Shown one piece after another: positions 54,397-61,673 of a DNA stretch of 64,000 nt. The stretch spans positions 744,001 to 808,000 of the forward strand of contig CAWGTD010000006.1 of assembly GCA_963825415.1 (NCBI GenBank). The letters are read 5' to 3'. A program made the translations under genes and the position numbers. Source of the DNA: BP-464 sp963825415 (GTDB taxonomy: Bacteria; Actinomycetota; Thermoleophilia; Solirubrobacterales; Solirubrobacteraceae). The notes under the pieces were generated by a model, which worked only from the letters and a program-made list of their open reading frames with translations, was not told where the DNA came from and searched no databases. Within the stretch, counting starts at the first letter, position 1. Each line of letters opens with the position of its first letter.

Positions 54397-54909
54397 GTGA
54401 GCGGCCCCGCACCCGAAGCGGCGCTCGACTATAGCAACCGAAGGGCCGCTCGAGGCCCTTCGCGGCGGCCTCTCTCGGCGGCCGGCGCGGTCGTCGCCGG
54501 GCTCGGACTGGCGGGCGCGATCCTCGCCTTCGTGGCGACGTGGTCGCCCGTCATCAAGATCCAGGTCCTGACGGTCACCCCGCGCACGTTCTCGGGCTAT
54601 GACCGCCACGGGATCGCGCTGGTCCTGCTGGGTGTGTTCGGACTGGTCATGGTGCTCGGCGCGGCACGGGGCGCGCGCCCGGCAATGCTCGCCCTTGCGG
54701 CGGCCGGCCTGGCCGTGCTGCTGATCTCGATCCTGGGCGATCTGCCGCACCTCGACGACACCGGCGTCTGGCCGCAATCGGCCTCCTATGAGGACGCCCG
54801 CGCGCGCGCAGGGTCGGGCTACTACCTCGAGACGCTTTCGGGCGTCCTGATGCTGCTTTCAGGCGTGTTGCTGCTGGCATTGCGACGTCCGTCTAGTTCC
54901 GACAGCTGA
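54397..54909 (+). CDS. Small four-helix membrane protein of unknown function
   Basis: 170 residues, GTG start 54397 with GAAGGGGGC upstream. Four hydrophobic segments (about 28-50, 72-88, 95-113 and 143-162) alternate with an external loop that includes YDRHG and a charged stretch (PHLDDTGVWPQSASYEDARA). No family recognised. It lies on the plus strand inside the gap between rpsG and fusA, 38 bp before the EAL gene, so these two may form one unit. Confidence 0.7.
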   Translation: MSGPAPEAALDYSNRRAARGPSRRPLSAAGAVVAGLGLAGAILAFVATWSPVIKIQVLTVTPRTFSGYDRHGIALVLLGVFGLVMVLGAARGARPAMLALAAAGLAVLLISILGDLPHLDDTGVWPQSASYEDARARAGSGYYLETLSGVLMLLSGVLLLALRRPSSSDS

Positions 54910-54947
54910 AGTTCAGGAATCGGCGCTCAGCACCCGACGAGGAGGAC

Positions 54948-55730
54948 ATGGTGCCTCTCGCGGACCTTTCTCCGGTGGATCGACGCGCCGCCGCGGGGGT
55001 CAACCCTGCGGAGCTGGAAGTCCACTACGAGCCGATCGCCGACCTCGCGACCGGCGACATCGTCGGCGCGGAGGCACTGCTGCGTCGCCGCATGCCCAGC
55101 GGCGTCGTCCAGATCGCCGCGCGCTTCCTGCCGCTCGCCGAGTCAACGGGCCTGATCGTCGAGATCGGTCGCCGCGTGATCGACAAGGCATGCGCCGAGG
55201 CGGCCCAGTGGCAGGCCTCCCGCCGCGGTGCGATCGTCGCGGTCAACCTCTCCGCCCGCCAGCTCGCCGACCCCGCCCTCCCCGGCTGGGTCGAGGCCGT
55301 CATCGTCCGTCACGCCCTTCCGGCCGGCCGGCTGATGTTCGACGTGCCCGAGATCGTCGTGGCGCACGCCGCCCTCGAACGCGGCAGGTCGCTCGACCAC
55401 CTCCATGCCCTTTCGGCGCTCGGCGTCGAGATCGCGATCGACGACGTCGGCACCGGCGCCTCGTCTCCGACCTATCTGTCGCGTGTCCCCGCTTCGGTGC
55501 TGAAGATCGACGGACGCTTCGTCCGCGGTCTGCGCAACGAGCCGGACTCGCCGCTCGTGCCGGCCGTCATCGGCCTCGCGCACGACCTGGGCCTGAAGGC
55601 CCTCGCCGAGGGCGTCGAGCTCGACGAGGACGCCGAGGCCGTCCGCGCGCTCGGCTGCGACCTCGCGCAGGGCTACGCGATCGGCCGGGCCATGGGCCCG
55701 TCGAACATCGCCAGCAAATTGCGCGGCTAG
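54948..55730 (+). CDS. Stand-alone EAL-domain protein
   Basis: 260 residues, just an EAL domain with a short N-terminal segment. The signature is AEALLRR (EAL intact), then VNLSARQL, FDVPEIV (where active enzymes have ELTES-like, so the first acid is Asp), DDVGTGASS (DDFGTGYSS), KIDGRFVRG, AEGVEL and QGYAIGRAM. Most metal and substrate ligands are present, so it could be an active c-di-GMP phosphodiesterase, though the ELTE change leaves doubt. AGGAGGAC precedes ATG 54948. A diverged copy of the rpsG-type repeat begins 5 nt after its TAG stop. Confidence 0.88.
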   Translation: MVPLADLSPVDRRAAAGVNPAELEVHYEPIADLATGDIVGAEALLRRRMPSGVVQIAARFLPLAESTGLIVEIGRRVIDKACAEAAQWQASRRGAIVAVNLSARQLADPALPGWVEAVIVRHALPAGRLMFDVPEIVVAHAALERGRSLDHLHALSALGVEIAIDDVGTGASSPTYLSRVPASVLKIDGRFVRGLRNEPDSPLVPAVIGLAHDLGLKALAEGVELDEDAEAVRALGCDLAQGYAIGRAMGPSNIASKLRG

Positions 55731-55735
55731 GCCGA

Positions 55736-55790
55736 CGCATTCTCGCCGCCCCTGGCTGCGTCGCTGTGGCCAGGGCCGAGCAGTACTCGG
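55736..55790 (+). repeat. Diverged copy of the rpsG-downstream repeat, inverted
   Basis: Begins with CGCATTCTCG exactly 5 nt after the EAL gene stop. The first 30 bases match the minus-strand unit downstream of rpsG at 28 positions. The remainder diverges but also forms two hairpins: CCCTGGC/GCCAGGG and CCGAG-CAGTA-CTCGG. Confidence 0.65.
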
Positions 55791-55802
55791 TTGCGGCTTC
55801 GG

Positions 55803-56336
55803 TCAGGCGTGATCCGGCTCAAGGAACAGCCGCACGGCGCCAGTCTCGAAGGTCGTGCTGTCGGTTAGCCGCAGACGGACGAGGTGGCTGGGATCGTCGA
55901 ACAGTCGCCGGCCAGCGCCCGCCACGACAGGCGTGAGCGACAGCACGAGAACATCGAGCAGCCCGTCGGCCAGCAGATCCCGTGCGAGGCGCCCGCAGCC
56001 GTAGGTCAGAAGCTGCTCGCGCTCACGCAAGCCGGCGATGTCGTCGTAACCGACGATCGTCGTGTGGTCCCACTCGTCGGCGCGCCCGAGCGTCGCCGAC
56101 ACGACGTACTTCGGCATCGCGTTGAGCCGCTCGGCCATAGGGCCGGTCTGGTCGCGCCACGCCCGGGCCAGGCCCTGCCAGGTCTCGCGCGGGAGCAGCA
56201 GCGCGTCGGCCGCCAGCGCGAGATCGAGTGCTCCCTGCCGGCCTTCGTCGCTCATGTAGGGCAAGAGCGCGTCAGCAGGCGGGGCGTCGATGACGCCGTC
56301 GAGCGTCGCGTGCGTCTGCGCGGTAATCGAGGTCAT
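55803..56336 (-). CDS. RibD C-terminal-like / dihydrofolate reductase-family protein
   Basis: 177 residues with the fold of the RibD C-terminal domain (YwjB/YyaP group): start AQTHATLDGVID, mid-part KYVVSATLGRADEW, and LLTYGCGRLARDLLADGLLD near the NADPH site. These proteins resemble DHFR but their substrates are mostly unknown. ATG 56336 is chosen because it gives the family N-terminus; an upstream ATG (56369) adds 11 residues. It is flanked by the repeat family, in inverted orientation, at 55736 and 56385-56658. Confidence 0.85.
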   Translation of the reverse strand: MTSITAQTHATLDGVIDAPPADALLPYMSDEGRQGALDLALAADALLLPRETWQGLARAWRDQTGPMAERLNAMPKYVVSATLGRADEWDHTTIVGYDDIAGLREREQLLTYGCGRLARDLLADGLLDVLVLSLTPVVAGAGRRLFDDPSHLVRLRLTDSTTFETGAVRLFLEPDHA

Positions 56337-56384
56337 GCGCGTAAGACTGCCAGCCGTCGCGCAACTCATCGCGGCGCGCGGCGG

Positions 56385-56658
56385 CGAGAGTGCGTCCGGC
56401 TACCAGCGGGTCCGCTGGTCAGGCAGGCGCATAGCTCGGCGTTCCTGGCAAGGAGCGTGGACGGAGGACAGTGCATCAGCACGGACCCCGGCGTAGCGAC
56501 GCCGCCAGGGGCGTCGAGAATGCGACTGACTACCAGCGGGTCCGCTGGTCAGGCAGGCGCATAGCTCGGCGTTCCTGGCAAGGAGCACGACGGGGGACAG
56601 TGCATCAGCACGGACCCCGGCGTAGCGACGCCGCCAGGGGCGTCGAGAATGCGACTGA
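56385..56658 (-). repeat. 130-bp tandem repeat that duplicates the 3' end of rpsG
   Basis: Two units (56400-56529 and 56530-56658, 130 and 129 bp, differing only around 56455-56465 versus 56586-56594), plus a decayed start of a third (core CGAGAGTGCG at 56385). Each unit ends, on the minus strand, in CCGCTGGTAG, the last codons of rpsG. Each holds a palindrome ACCAGCGG-GT-CCGCTGGT (56402-56419, 56532-56549) and a hairpin CGACGCC/GGCGTCG (56497-56516 in unit 1). This accounts for the whole 322-bp gap downstream of rpsG; no gene is seen in it. Confidence 0.9.
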
Positions 56659-57129
56659 CTACCAGCGGTAGTGGGCGAAGGCCTTGTTCGCCTGGGCCAT
56701 GCGGTAGATGTCGTCCTTGCGCTTGTAGGCGCCGCCCTGCTGGGACTGTGCGTCGAGCAGCTCGTTGGCGAGCCGCTGGGCCATCGTCTTCTCGCGACGC
56801 TGGCGAGCGAACTCGACGAGCCAGCGGACGGCAAGCGTGCGGGCGCGGCGCGGGACGACCTCGACGGGCACCTGGTAGGTGGCGCCGCCGACGCGACGCG
56901 AGCGGACCTCGAGGACCGGGGTGAGCGTCTTGATCGAGGACTCCAGCTGCTCGACGGGGTCGGTGCCGGTGCGCTCGCCGATGATGGCCAGCGCGTCGTA
57001 GACGATCTTCTCGGCCACGGACTTCTTGCCGTCGAGCATCACCTTGTTGATCACCTGCTGGACCAGGCGCGAGCGATGGACGGAGTCGGGCTCGACGGGC
57101 CTGACTTGTGCGGCGGCGCGGCGCGGCAT
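56659..57129 (-). CDS. rpsG: 30S ribosomal protein uS7
   Basis: uS7 of 156 residues: start MPRRAAAQVRPVEPD, core VGGATYQVPVEVVPRRART and the C-terminal KAFAHYRW. It organises the 30S head and binds the E-site region. ATG overlaps the rpsL stop (TGATG-type). The 3' end serves as the junction for the 130-bp tandem repeats, which reproduce its last ten bases. The reading frame itself is intact. Confidence 0.98.
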   Translation of the reverse strand: MPRRAAAQVRPVEPDSVHRSRLVQQVINKVMLDGKKSVAEKIVYDALAIIGERTGTDPVEQLESSIKTLTPVLEVRSRRVGGATYQVPVEVVPRRARTLAVRWLVEFARQRREKTMAQRLANELLDAQSQQGGAYKRKDDIYRMAQANKAFAHYRW

Positions 57130-57524
57130 CAGCGCTTCTTGACGCCGTACTGCGAGCGGGCCTTCTTGCGGTCGCTCACGCCGGCGGCGTCGAGGGTGCC
57201 GCGCACGACCTTGTAGCGCACGCCCGGCAGGTCCTTCACGCGGCCACCACGGACCAGGACCACGGAGTGCTCCTGGAGGTTGTGGCCCTCGCCGGGGATG
57301 TAGGCGGTGACCTCGATCCCTCCGGAGATCCGCACGCGGGCGACCTTGCGCAGCGCCGAGTTCGGCTTCTTGGGCGTGGTGGTGTACACGCGGGTGCACA
57401 CGCCGCGACGCTGCGGGGCGGCGACCTTCTTCTTGCGACCCTTGCCGGACTTCAGGCCGGGCGTCGCGAGCTTCTTGGTCTTGGGGTGCCGGCCCTTGCG
57501 GATCAGCTGGCTGGTCGTCGGCAT
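57129..57524 (-). CDS. rpsL: 30S ribosomal protein uS12
   Basis: uS12 of 131 residues. It has the decoding-centre loops TTPKKPNSALRK (with the Lys associated with streptomycin sensitivity) and PGVRYKVVRG. Slightly longer than E. coli uS12 because of the N-terminal arm and basic tail (KKARSQYGVKKR). It lies just 23 bp after ald on the same strand, without an obvious promoter in that gap. Confidence 0.98.
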   Translation of the reverse strand: MPTTSQLIRKGRHPKTKKLATPGLKSGKGRKKKVAAPQRRGVCTRVYTTTPKKPNSALRKVARVRISGGIEVTAYIPGEGHNLQEHSVVLVRGGRVKDLPGVRYKVVRGTLDAAGVSDRKKARSQYGVKKR

Positions 57525-57547
57525 GCGGGCGGGGATGGTAGCAACGG

Positions 57548-58678
57548 CTATGTGACCGGGACCGACGTCAGCGCCTCGGCGGGCGGCACGTAATCGCGCT
57601 GCTGGTCGGCTGCGACCGGCTCGGAGGTCAGCTGCCCGGCGGCGACCGAGAGACCCTCCATGAAGCCCTCGTCGGAGGCCAGCGCACGGTGCACCCCGTT
57701 GTTGGCCAGCTTGACGACGTAGGGCATCGTGGCGTTGGTCAGCGCCCAGGTCGACGTCACCGGCACGGCGCCCGGCATGTTGGCCACGCAGTAGTGGGTG
57801 ATGCCGTCGACCTCGTAGGTGGGGTCGGAGTGCGTGGTCGGCCGCGAGGTCTCGAAGCAGCCGCCCTGGTCGATCGACACGTCGACGAGCACGGCGTGGC
57901 GCTTCATCAGCGAGAGCTGCTCGCGGGTGACCACGCGCGGCGCGACCGCGCCGTGGACCAGCACCGCGCCGATGACCAGGTCGGCCTGGGGCAGGTGCTC
58001 CTCGATCGCCAGCGTCGTGGAGAAGCAGGTGTCGGCGCGGCCGTGGAAGGCGACGTCGAGCTCGCGCAGGCGATCGATGTCGCGGTCATAGACGGTCACC
58101 TCGCCCTCCATGCCGATGGCGATGAACGCCGCGTTCATGCCCACCACGCCGCCGCCGATGATCATGACCTTCGCCGACGGCACCCCGGGCACTCCGCCGA
58201 GCAGGATCCCGCGGCCGCCGAGGGGCTTCTCGAGGATGAACGCGCCGGCCTGGGTGGCGATCTTGCCCGCGACCTCGCTCATCGGGGCCAGCAGCGGCAG
58301 CCGGCCGAGAGCGTCGGTGACGGTCTCGTAGGCGATGCACGTGGCGCCCGAGTCGATAAGCCCCTGGGTCAGGGTCGGGTCGGGCGCGAGGTGCAGGTAG
58401 GTGAACAGCGTGTGGCGCGCCTCGAGGCGGGCCACCTCCTCGGGCTGGGGCTCCTTGACCTTGACGATCAGCTCCGCCTCGCCGAAGGCCGTCTCGGCGT
58501 CGGGCACGATCGTCGCGCCCTGGGCGACGTAGTCGTCGTCGGTGATGCCCGAGCCCTCGCCGGCCTCGCTCTGCACGTAGACCTGATGGCCGCGGTCGGC
58601 CAGCTCGCGGACGCCCGCGGGCGTGAGCGCCACCCGGTACTCGTCGGTCTTGATCTCGCTCGGAACGCCGATCTTCAT
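57548..58678 (-). CDS. ald: Alanine dehydrogenase
   Basis: NAD-dependent alanine dehydrogenase of 376 residues (L-alanine to pyruvate and ammonia). MKIGVPSEIKTDEYRVALTP is the family start, with VKVKEPQ, LAPMSEVAGK and the NAD motif IIGGGVVGMNAA. Catalytic His is in TLFTYLHLA. The ATG overlaps the stop of the aminotransferase (ATGA), so it is coupled to it, and rpsL follows after 23 bp. A matching job is to regenerate pyruvate from alanine made by a pyruvate-using aminotransferase. Confidence 0.95.
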   Translation of the reverse strand: MKIGVPSEIKTDEYRVALTPAGVRELADRGHQVYVQSEAGEGSGITDDDYVAQGATIVPDAETAFGEAELIVKVKEPQPEEVARLEARHTLFTYLHLAPDPTLTQGLIDSGATCIAYETVTDALGRLPLLAPMSEVAGKIATQAGAFILEKPLGGRGILLGGVPGVPSAKVMIIGGGVVGMNAAFIAIGMEGEVTVYDRDIDRLRELDVAFHGRADTCFSTTLAIEEHLPQADLVIGAVLVHGAVAPRVVTREQLSLMKRHAVLVDVSIDQGGCFETSRPTTHSDPTYEVDGITHYCVANMPGAVPVTSTWALTNATMPYVVKLANNGVHRALASDEGFMEGLSVAAGQLTSEPVAADQQRDYVPPAEALTSVPVT

Positions 58679-60049
58679 GCGAGAAACCTCTCCGCCGCTT
58701 CCACGAGCGCGGGGCGCAGCGCCGCCTCGATCTCCGCGAACTCCTCCGGCCCGGCGATCAGCGGTGGCGCGAGCTGCACCACCGGGTCGCCGCGATCATC
58801 GACGCGCGCGATCAGGCCGCGGCGGAAGACCTCGGGACCGAGGAATCCGCGCAGAAGCTGCTCGGTCTCCTCCCTGGTGAAGCGCGCCTTGGTCTCGCGG
58901 TCCTTGACCAGCTCGAGCGCCTGGAAATAGCCGGCGCCGCGCACGTCGCCCACGATCGGGATGTCGCGCAGCGACTCCAGCATGGCGCGGAAGTCGGGCT
59001 CATGGCGGCGCACGTTGTCGAGGATCCCCTCCTCCTCGAAGACGGCGATGTTCGCCAGCGCGACAGCACAGCCCATCGGGTGCCCGCCGAAGGTGAAGCC
59101 GTGGATGAACGAGGTCGCCCCCTCCAGGAACGGCTCGGCGATGCGGTCCGAGACGATCACAGCGCCCAAGCGCCGCATACGCCGAGGTCAGCCCCTTCGC
59201 CGTCGTGATGATGTCGGGCTGGTAGTCGTAGCGCTCGGCACCGAACCACTCGCCGAGCCGGCCGAACGAGCAGATGACCTCGTCGGAAACCAGCAGGACG
59301 TCGTGCTCGTCGCAGATCTCGCGGACGCGCTGGAAGTAGCCGTCCGGCGGCGTGAAGCAGCCGCCGGCGTTCTGGACCGGCTCGAGGAGCACGGCGGCGA
59401 CGGTGTCGGGGCCCTCGAAGCGAATCCGCGCGTCGATCGCGTCGGCCAGCGTCTCGACGCCGTAGCCCGGGGCGAGCCGGTAGACGTTCGTGTTCGGCAC
59501 GTGGCAGCCACCGGGCGTGAACGGTTCGAACGGCTGGCGCAGGCCCGTGATCCCGGTTGCCGCCAGCGCCCCCAACGAGGTGCCGTGGTAGGCCGTCTCG
59601 CGCGCGATCAGCTTGGTCTTGTTGGGCTTGCCGGTGAGCTTGAAGTACTGCCGGGCGAGCTTGATCGTCGACTCGACCGCCTCGCTGCCGCCGGAGGTGA
59701 AGAAGACGCGGTTGAGGTCGCCGGGCGCGAGCTCGGCGAGCTTGGTGGCCAGCTCGATCGCCCGCGGATGCGCGTAGGACCAGACCGTGAAGAAGTCCAG
59801 CTCGGCCGCCTGGTCGGCCCCGGCCTGTGCGACGTCGGTCCGCCCGTGGCCGATGTTCACGCAGAACAGTGCCGAGAGCCCGTCGAGGTAGCGCTTGCCG
59901 TGAACGTCATAGACGTGGCAGCCCTCCGCGCGGGCGATGATCGGGACCTCCGCGCCGGCCTGGAACGCGCCCAGGCGGGCGAAGTGCATCCACAGGTGGC
60001 GTTTGGCGAGCTCCTGCAGGGTCTCCGCCGAGGCGGTGGTCGTCGCCAT
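58675..60049 (-). CDS. Class III omega-aminotransferase (one frameshift)
   Basis: About 457 residues after repair. PLP fold-type I: NIGHGRTDVAQA, FFTSGGSEAVESTIKLAR, LLVSDEVICSFGR, the Schiff-base lysine in TTAKGLTSAYA and the C-terminal FTFGGHPMGCAVAL. It resembles omega-amino acid/taurine/polyamine:pyruvate aminotransferases. A single extra base in the GGG run at about 59165-59167 (YAALG|AVIVSD) breaks the frame. ATG 60049 is preceded by TAGGTT and 6 nt. Coupled to ald, which would recycle the alanine it forms. The amino donor is unknown. Confidence 0.88.
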
Positions 60050-60055
60050 GGCGAC

Positions 60056-60061
60056 AACCTA
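60056..60061 (-). promoter_or_regulatory. -10 element of a leaderless promoter (aminotransferase-ald)
   Basis: TAGGTT on the minus strand ends 6 nt before ATG 60049; fourth instance of the same box and spacing. It may also drive ald and, by read-through, rpsL-rpsG. Confidence 0.5.
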
Positions 60062-60081
60062 TCTGGGACCGGGCAGCGAGG

Positions 60082-60136
60082 AAGGGGGTGCGCCCAGGAA
60101 CTTGCGCTCAGCGAAAGCCAACGACCACACCCCCTT
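60082..60136 (-). terminator. Inverted repeat after the DMT transporter gene
   Basis: AAGGGGGTG (60082-60090) pairs with CACCCCCTT (60128-60136) around a 37-nt loop. It lies 17 nt after the transporter stop and 20 nt upstream of the aminotransferase -10 box. Confidence 0.45.
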
Positions 60137-60152
60137 GGTGCGAGGCCCTTCG

Positions 60153-61031
60153 CTAGGCCGTGGCGGTCGCGACGCCGGCCGCACGCACAGGGGCGGGCGT
60201 CAGCGCCGAGGCGACGATGACCATCACGAAGGCGAGGCCCTGGAGGGCGATGCCGAGAGCGTGGCCGGGCAGCGGGTCGCCGAAGACGATGATCCCGCCG
60301 GCGATGCCGGAGATGTTGGCCGCGGTGCCGGTGACCGCGATGACCGGAACGGCGTCGCCGTCCTGAAGGCCGCGGGCCGACGCGTAGAAGGCGGCGACGG
60401 AGGCGAGGATCGTGACGACGAGCCAGGGGCTGAGGACGGCGAGCATCCCGCCGCTGCCGATCAGCCCGGTGATCGCCTTGATGGCGATGTCGGAGACGCC
60501 GAAGAGGATGCCGGCCGCGGCGCCGAGCATGACGCCGTGGTGCTCGACGGGCGCGCCGACGCGCGGGCCGAGGATGAGCAGGCCGCCGAGGGCGAGCAGT
60601 ACGGCCTCGAAGGAGATCATCGCCGCGTCGGAGAAAGCGGAGTGCGCGCCGTGGGCATGCGGGAGGGTGACGCCCAGCAGCACGAGGCCGACGGCGGTGA
60701 AGCCCAAGCCCATCCACTGACGGCGCCCGACCTCGAAGCCGAAGAGCCGCTCGGCCATCACGGCGAGCAGCACGACGCCGCCGGCGAGGACGGCCTGCAC
60801 GACCGACATCGGGGCGACGGCGAGCGCGGCAACGTGGAAGGCCCAGGCGCTGATCGCGACGACCATGCCGATCGCGAACCACTTGGAGGACCAAAGCGAC
60901 TTCGCCGAGCGCAGCGGATGCTTGATGTCGACGGGCGCGGCAGCGCAGGCTCCGCGGTGCTTGTAGAAGAAGCCGAGGTTCGTCGCGAAGGCGCAGACGA
61001 GAGCAAGCAGGATGCCGAGCTGAAGAGTCAC
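60153..61031 (-). CDS. DMT-family (EamA/NIPA-like) transporter
   Basis: 292 residues with nine or ten hydrophobic helices in two repeats, matching the drug/metabolite transporter superfamily. A histidine-rich loop (LPHAHGAHSAF, about 125-135) between the halves could bind a metal. No other specific motif. GTG 61031 is the start. Members export metabolites or amino acids or take up divalent cations; the substrate is unknown. It is divergent from the HAD gene; the 165-bp gap holds a 7-bp inverted repeat GGTGCCG/CGGCACC at 61069-61099. Confidence 0.85.
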   Translation of the reverse strand: MTLQLGILLALVCAFATNLGFFYKHRGACAAAPVDIKHPLRSAKSLWSSKWFAIGMVVAISAWAFHVAALAVAPMSVVQAVLAGGVVLLAVMAERLFGFEVGRRQWMGLGFTAVGLVLLGVTLPHAHGAHSAFSDAAMISFEAVLLALGGLLILGPRVGAPVEHHGVMLGAAAGILFGVSDIAIKAITGLIGSGGMLAVLSPWLVVTILASVAAFYASARGLQDGDAVPVIAVTGTAANISGIAGGIIVFGDPLPGHALGIALQGLAFVMVIVASALTPAPVRAAGVATATA

Positions 61032-61196
61032 GTAGAAGAGAGGAACGGCGTTGGAGCCGAAAACAAGCGGTGCCGGGCCTCGCCCCTACAGTCGGCACCT
61101 CCACTACCCCGCTTGAAGGTGCGAGGCGTCAAAGAGACTACACACAGGCCCATCCGGCGGTTACAGGCCGCTTCTTCGATGACGAAATCCCCGCAA

Positions 61197-61673
61197 ATGA
61201 GTGACAAACCGGTGCTGCTCATCGACATCGACGGGGTGATCTCCCTGTTTGGCTTCGACCTGGACGAATGTCCTAGCGGGAGCTGGCACGTCGTCGACGG
61301 CATTGCGCACTTCCTTTCGTCCACCGCCGCCGCTCACCTTCACGTTCTCGACGAATGGTTCGACTCGGTCTGGTGCAGCGGCTGGGAGGAGAAAGCCGAC
61401 GAGCATCTCCCCTATCTGCTCGGAGTAGCTCGATATGCCCACCTGTCATTCGGGCAAAACCCGGCCGCCGGCGACGGCCACTGGAAGCTCGCGGCCATCG
61501 AGGTCCACACCCGCGGCCGCCCCTTGGCATGGATCGACGACGGCATCGACGAAAGCTGCGAGGCCTGGGCGGCCGCCAGGCCCGAGCCGACCCTGCTGAT
61601 GAAGACCGACCCCGCCGTCGGCCTCACCGACGACGGGGTCGAAGAGCTCGTGCGCTGGGCGCGCGAGCTTTAG
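61197..61673 (+). CDS. HAD-domain protein
   Basis: 158 residues. Motif I is VLLIDIDGVIS (nucleophile Asp and DxD-like DID), a Trp/Glu-rich cap-like region follows (WCSGWEEKADEHL), then a Lys (WKLAAIE) and the acidic motif PLAWIDDGIDE. This fits the small HAD domain seen in nucleic-acid repair modules (HAD_SAK type) and lone phosphatases. Start ATG 61197 (MSDKPVLL) is chosen; ATG 61179 adds six residues. The stop codon directly abuts the stop of rpoC on the other strand, leaving no room for a terminator. Confidence 0.8.
   Translation: MSDKPVLLIDIDGVISLFGFDLDECPSGSWHVVDGIAHFLSSTAAAHLHVLDEWFDSVWCSGWEEKADEHLPYLLGVARYAHLSFGQNPAAGDGHWKLAAIEVHTRGRPLAWIDDGIDESCEAWAAARPEPTLLMKTDPAVGLTDDGVEELVRWAREL

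Noticed and set aside
56400..56834. Minus-strand frame encoding a repeated peptide (SQSHSRRPWRRRYAGV)
   Set aside because: It starts inside rpsG out of frame and only mirrors the tandem repeats; no ribosome-binding site and no recognised protein family.
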